This document shows positions 60,406 through 64,000 of a DNA stretch of 64,000 bases, in pieces (the first letter of the stretch is position 1; each line of letters begins with the position of its first letter). Below the pieces are notes generated by a model. That model was not told where the DNA came from. It made no database searches and worked only from the letters and a program-made list of their open reading frames with translations. This stretch comes from Taibaiella sp. (GTDB lineage Bacteria; Bacteroidota; Bacteroidia; Chitinophagales; Chitinophagaceae): assembly GCA_016786705.1 (NCBI GenBank), contig JAEUVV010000013.1, forward strand, positions 62,001-126,000, written 5' to 3'. The translations under genes were made by a program, and so were the position numbers.

Positions 60406-61311
60406 ATGGCCCAGATAGAAGTATTCCAGCGTTATTTGCATATTGTACAATTATTAATGAAGCGTGCGGCCTCGCTGGCCGATATCCAGAATTACCTGGA
60501 ATTACAGGCCGAACAGGACGGCCAGAAATACGCGCTTTCTAATCGTACTTTCCTGCGCGATAAAGCGGCTATCTTAAGCCTGTTCAAACTGGACATTGTC
60601 TATAACGAAAAGGATAAGGTCTATTCTATAGAAGAAGAGGAAGGTATGGAAACCGTACCGGCAAGACTGATCGAGGCCTTTAATACTTTTAATGCCCTAC
60701 AGTTCAACCACAGTATCCCCAATGCCGTACAAATGGAATACCAGAAACCTAAAGGGATTGAGCATTTCAGAGGCATCCTGCAGGCGATCACCCAACAAAA
60801 AGAGCTGACCTTCAGTTACCGTAAATTTGACGCGGAGCAAGCGGAATCCCGTACCATTAAACCCCTGCTTTTAAAAGAGTTTAAAAACAGGTGGTACGTG
60901 ATCGGTGAAGATGGTGTAAAAGGTGCAATCAGAACCTTTGGCCTGGACCGCATGGAAGAAGTCAATATCTCTACCAAAAAATTCAAAAAAGACAAAGATT
61001 TTAAACCGGGTACTTATTTCCAGAATACCTTTGGCGTAATCTATGGAGAAGCAAAGGCTGTAGAACAAATTACCCTGCTCTTTAAAAACGGGATAGGTAA
61101 TTATATTAAAACAATGCCTTTACATCATTCGCAACAGATCCTGAATGATGATAAAAAAGGCTTGCTGGTCCAGCTGCAACTCTACCCGAGCCAGGATTTT
61201 ATCAGTGAAATATTGTCTCATGGTGCCGGTGTAGAGGTGATACAGCCCGCCAGATTGAAGAATGCCGTTAAAACTGCGCTAAAAAAGGCATTAGACCAGT
61301 ACAATATATAG
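60406..61311 (+). CDS. WYL-domain transcriptional regulator
   Basis: A 301-residue regulator. The N-terminal DNA-binding part (about 1-70; FQRYLHIVQLLMKRAASLADIQNYLELQAEQDGQKYALSNRTFLRDKAAI) is a winged helix unlike the YafY type at 8.6 kb. The WYL domain (about 125-205) has LTFSYRKFDAEQAESRTIKPLLLKEFKNRWYVIGEDGV and RTFGLDRMEEV, followed by a C-terminal extension (about 215-301). WYL regulators often sit beside RNA-repair or defence genes; here an RtcB-type ligase is the gene just upstream, making it the likely target. Confidence 0.9.
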   Translation: MAQIEVFQRYLHIVQLLMKRAASLADIQNYLELQAEQDGQKYALSNRTFLRDKAAILSLFKLDIVYNEKDKVYSIEEEEGMETVPARLIEAFNTFNALQFNHSIPNAVQMEYQKPKGIEHFRGILQAITQQKELTFSYRKFDAEQAESRTIKPLLLKEFKNRWYVIGEDGVKGAIRTFGLDRMEEVNISTKKFKKDKDFKPGTYFQNTFGVIYGEAKAVEQITLLFKNGIGNYIKTMPLHHSQQILNDDKKGLLVQLQLYPSQDFISEILSHGAGVEVIQPARLKNAVKTALKKALDQYNI

Positions 61312-61321
61312 CAAAAAGCTG

Positions 61322-61329
61322 TATCTTTG
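61322..61329 (+). promoter_or_regulatory. -7 promoter box of rlmN
   Basis: TATCTTTG, 33 bp before the ATG; no clear -33 element. Confidence 0.55.
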
Positions 61330-61362
61330 CAGACTGTAATTACACTTTAATATTATTCACAG

Positions 61363-62406
61363 ATGAAAAATCTGCGACACATACCTGTAGATGTGCTGGA
61401 GCAAACCCTGACCGAATGGGGAGAGCCGAAATTTAGGATTAAACAAATCAAAGATTGGATTTGGGTTAAAAACATTGGTTCTATCGAGGAGATGAGCAAC
61501 ATTTCCAAAGAATTAAGGGCCAAGCTGCACGATTTATTTTACATTCCCAAAGTTAGTATTGACCATAGCCAGTTCAGTGAAGACGGTACGGTAAAAAGCC
61601 GTTTCCGCCTGCACGATGACCGTTTCGTGGAAGGGGTGCTCATCCCTACTGACAAACGCATGACGGCCTGTGTATCTTCGCAGGTGGGCTGTAGCCTGAG
61701 CTGTAAGTTCTGCGCTACGGGCTATATGAAGCGGATGCGCAACCTGGATTGGGATGAGATCGTAGATGAAGTAACCCTTATAGATAGCATTTCACAGGAA
61801 AGATACAATAAGAAGCTGACCAATATCGTATTCATGGGTATGGGCGAGCCTTTGCTTAACTATAAGAACATGATGCAGGCGATTGAACGCATTACCTCGC
61901 CGGAAGGCCTGGGCATGAGCCCGCGCCGTATCACGGTTTCTACTGCCGGCGTAGCCAAAATGATCCGGCAACTGGGCGATGACGGGGTGAAATTCAAGCT
62001 GGCTCTGAGCCTGCACGCCGCCAATGATGTCAAGCGGAACGAGATCATGCCAATCAACGAGAGCAATGACCTGAAGACGCTGATAGAATCATTAAACTAC
62101 TTCTACCAAAAAACGAAGAACGAAATTACCTTAGAATATATCCTGTTTTCTGAATTCAACGATAGCCTGGAAGACGCGGCGGAGCTGGTAAAAGTTTACC
62201 GCCAGATCCCTGCCGACCTGGTCAATATCATCGAATACAACCCGATCGAAATGGCCGATTTCAAAAAGCCGGATGAAGCAGTTACCGACCGTTTTATGGA
62301 CTACCTGGCCAAACATCGCGTGAACGCGCGCCTGCGACGCAGCCGGGGTAAGGATATAGATGCCGCCTGTGGCCAATTAGCCAACGTCGATCAAACCAAT
62401 CTTTAA
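61363..62406 (+). CDS. rlmN: Dual-specificity RNA methyltransferase RlmN
   Basis: A 347-residue radical SAM enzyme that methylates C2 of A2503 in 23S rRNA and A37 of some tRNAs. The 4Fe-4S motif is C110, C114, C117 (GCSLSCKFCATGYMKRMRNL). The N-terminal accessory domain (about 1-80) has WGEPKFRIKQIKDWIW. FMGMGEPLLNYKN is the GxGEP motif for SAM binding; the C-terminal Cys that forms the protein intermediate is in DIDAACGQLA. It has its own promoter box and is separated from the WYL gene by 51 bp. Confidence 0.97.
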   Translation: MKNLRHIPVDVLEQTLTEWGEPKFRIKQIKDWIWVKNIGSIEEMSNISKELRAKLHDLFYIPKVSIDHSQFSEDGTVKSRFRLHDDRFVEGVLIPTDKRMTACVSSQVGCSLSCKFCATGYMKRMRNLDWDEIVDEVTLIDSISQERYNKKLTNIVFMGMGEPLLNYKNMMQAIERITSPEGLGMSPRRITVSTAGVAKMIRQLGDDGVKFKLALSLHAANDVKRNEIMPINESNDLKTLIESLNYFYQKTKNEITLEYILFSEFNDSLEDAAELVKVYRQIPADLVNIIEYNPIEMADFKKPDEAVTDRFMDYLAKHRVNARLRRSRGKDIDAACGQLANVDQTNL

Positions 62407-62444
62407 TAAAAAATAAAAATGGCTTTGCCATAGTTTTTAAATAT

Positions 62445-64000
62445 ATGAACAAAAAGTTTCCTAAAAAGAACCATACAGAAAAGCACGACTCCGACGAGTT
62501 CCAGGCTGAAAGAGAAGCTGCCAAAAAGAAATTTACCGAATCAGACCGTAAGGATTTCTGGAAAAATTTCGACAAGGACTCCGGTAAACCTTCGGATAGC
62601 AAAAAAACCGATCGCTCCAGACAGGATGGTCAACGCCAGGATAAAAAAGACTATGGTAAAAAAGCATTTGGCGATAAAAAGCCTTTTGACAAAGAAAAAA
62701 GATCTTTTGGCGACAAGCCCGGGTTTAAGCGCGAAGAGCGTGGCGCAAGGAAACCGTTCAACAGGGAAGAACGTGGCGATAAAAAGCCGTTTGACAGAAG
62801 CGATAGAAAATCATTTGGGGACAAACCCGGATTTAAACGCGAAGACCGCGGCGAAAGGAAACCCTTCAACAGGGAAGAACGTGGCGATAAAAAGCCGTTT
62901 GACAGAAGCGATAGAAAATCATTTGGGGATAAACCCGGATTTAAACGCGAAGACCGTGGTGACAGGAAATCTTTCAACAGAGAGGACCGCGGGGATAGAA
63001 AACCTTTCAACAGAGAAGATCGCGAAGCAAGAAAACCATATGGCGATCAGCCCAAAAGATATGAACGTGAAGACCGTGGCGACAGGAAATCTTTTGAAGA
63101 CCGTCCGAAACGCTTCAATAAAGAGTCTGATGCGCCTAAGAAGAGAACCTTCCAGGATGTAATGAATAATGCCTACAGCCAGCGTATGGACCGTGGCGAG
63201 GTAGAAAAAATAGACAAAGAAGACCGTAAGCCGATAGAATTTGAAGCGGTGGAACTGGAGAACCGCTTTGAAACCAAAAGTGATAAAAAGCCAAGCTTCG
63301 AACGAAAGGAAAGAAGAAATGACCGTGATGAACGTAATAGCCGTCATGATCGCAAAGACGATAAGCAAGCTGCGTTCCTGGAGCATTTCGATTATGAGAA
63401 CCCGAATGAAATGGCCTATGATACCCGTGGCAACAGGGGTGTTCGCACGGAGCAGCAGCAATCCGGCAATGACGAGATCATGCCTTTGAATAAGTTCATC
63501 GCCCACTCCGGCGTATGTTCCCGCCGAGATGCGGTAGAACTGATCAAGAATGGCAAAATCGCCATAAATGGTAAAATAGCTACTGAACCGGGCTATAAAG
63601 TACAGCCGGAAGATGTGATCCAAATGGATGGCAAACCGCTAAAAGTTCAAAAAAACCTGGTTTACGTATTACTCAATAAACCCAAAGGATTTATTACCAC
63701 TACTGATGACCCGAAAGGACGTCGTACCGTAATGGATATTTTCGGCGACAATATTAAAGAGCGCGTATTCCCGGTAGGCCGCCTGGACCGTAATACTACA
63801 GGGCTTTTACTGTTGACCAACGACGGCGAAGTAGCCCAGCAATTATCCCATCCTAAATATGAAAACCGCAAGATCTACCAGGTCACCCTGGACCGTAATG
63901 TAGCCAAAGCTGATTTTGAACAGATCATTAAAGGCCTTGAGCTGGAAGATGGCGTTACGCAGGTAGATCAACTCGCTTACCTGGAGAAGAAAAACGAGAT
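62445..64000 (+). CDS. Pseudouridine synthase with long repetitive basic N-terminus, 3' end outside window
   Basis: At least 518 residues. The first about 340 are disordered, rich in Lys, Arg, Asp, Gly and Phe, with a 36-residue repeat (108 nt; copies at 62751-62858 and 62859-62966, degenerate copies before and after). An S4 RNA-binding domain (PLNKFIAHSGVCSRRDAVELIKNGKIAINGK) and an RluB/RsuA-type catalytic domain follow, with the catalytic Asp in VGRLDRNTTGLLLLTNDGE. This is the RsuA/RluB/RluE/RluF family, which isomerises a uridine in rRNA. The Arg/Lys-rich tail probably helps RNA binding. The product is cut at the window edge. Confidence 0.9.
   Translation, partial: MNKKFPKKNHTEKHDSDEFQAEREAAKKKFTESDRKDFWKNFDKDSGKPSDSKKTDRSRQDGQRQDKKDYGKKAFGDKKPFDKEKRSFGDKPGFKREERGARKPFNREERGDKKPFDRSDRKSFGDKPGFKREDRGERKPFNREERGDKKPFDRSDRKSFGDKPGFKREDRGDRKSFNREDRGDRKPFNREDREARKPYGDQPKRYEREDRGDRKSFEDRPKRFNKESDAPKKRTFQDVMNNAYSQRMDRGEVEKIDKEDRKPIEFEAVELENRFETKSDKKPSFERKERRNDRDERNSRHDRKDDKQAAFLEHFDYENPNEMAYDTRGNRGVRTEQQQSGNDEIMPLNKFIAHSGVCSRRDAVELIKNGKIAINGKIATEPGYKVQPEDVIQMDGKPLKVQKNLVYVLLNKPKGFITTTDDPKGRRTVMDIFGDNIKERVFPVGRLDRNTTGLLLLTNDGEVAQQLSHPKYENRKIYQVTLDRNVAKADFEQIIKGLELEDGVTQVDQLAYLEKKNE

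Noticed and set aside
62651..63010. Leftward repetitive open frame over the pseudouridine synthase tail
   Set aside because: It is the reverse-strand shadow of the 108-bp repeats; the rightward frame joins a clear S4 and catalytic domain.
62643..63010. CRISPR array or transposon repeats
   Set aside because: Repeats are in frame and coding, directly adjoining, without spacers or transposase.

Overview
The window looks like chromosomal DNA of a member of the Bacteroidota, most likely of the Chitinophagaceae type. This rests on four things seen in the sequence: many exact TAnnTTTG -7 promoter boxes, A-rich leaders with almost no Shine-Dalgarno sites, several secreted proteins ending in a type IX secretion (T9SS) sorting domain together with a PorG-like outer-membrane protein, and a split (C-terminal-only) transketolase. 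I assign family or genus only loosely. There are no rRNA or tRNA genes, CRISPR arrays, insertion sequences or prophage genes that I can support. The region is mostly core and housekeeping sequence.

Layout. 0-10 kb: the start of a J-domain chaperone gene, a beta-barrel protein, an HD phosphohydrolase, VanW, DUF4198, a four-repeat DUF349 protein, an orphan OmpR-type regulator, YceI, a DOPA-dioxygenase-like enzyme, and a WYL regulator facing a DinB protein. 10-20 kb: a lipoprotein, an MMPL/RND exporter, infC standing alone, a crotonase, ornithine aminotransferase, a tiny acidic protein, an FtsB/DivIC-like protein, half a transketolase and an EamA exporter. 19.4-21.4 kb: a sigma factor, a membrane anti-sigma-like protein and a periplasmic Spy-like sensor in a row. 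21.4-26.5 kb: a T9SS beta-helix protein, an aldo/keto reductase and three beta-barrel proteins, two of them tandem paralogues. 26.5-34.3 kb: a small conserved protein, an MBL hydrolase and Kdo transferase (operon), an acidic protein, NdpA-like protein, an MFS exporter and envelope proteins. 34.5-47 kb: alaS, a seven-repeat lipoprotein, mqnE, DUF4139, two T9SS cargo proteins (one with delta-60 repeats, one with an esterase domain) and an AraC regulator. 47-54.7 kb: dnaK, a Skp/OmpH chaperone, a HAD phosphatase, PorG-like, DUF2461, a GlmU-like protein and tpiA. 54.7-64 kb: an AT-rich T9SS protein, pruA, DUF2238, a decayed gene, a divergent RtcB with a structured leader, a WYL regulator, rlmN and the start of a pseudouridine synthase with a long repetitive basic N-terminus.

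Functional links. Ornithine aminotransferase and PruA both handle glutamate semialdehyde, so ornithine can be turned into glutamate. The sigma/anti-sigma/sensor row is a complete envelope-stress module. The T9SS cargo proteins fit with the PorG-like protein. Convergent genes are repeatedly separated by very regular bidirectional hairpin terminators with perfect stems of 16-24 bp.

The most unusual piece is 59.03-61.3 kb. A promoter with both elements drives an about 90-nt leader that can fold as a hairpin plus an H-type pseudoknot, followed by a divergent RtcB RNA ligase and a separately promoted WYL regulator. It is a candidate RNA-repair module with a cis-acting or substrate RNA. Other points worth a second look are apparent leaderless mRNAs (rocD, ompH), a promoter placed inside a divergent neighbour's coding sequence, and the seven-repeat LWKNG lipoprotein.
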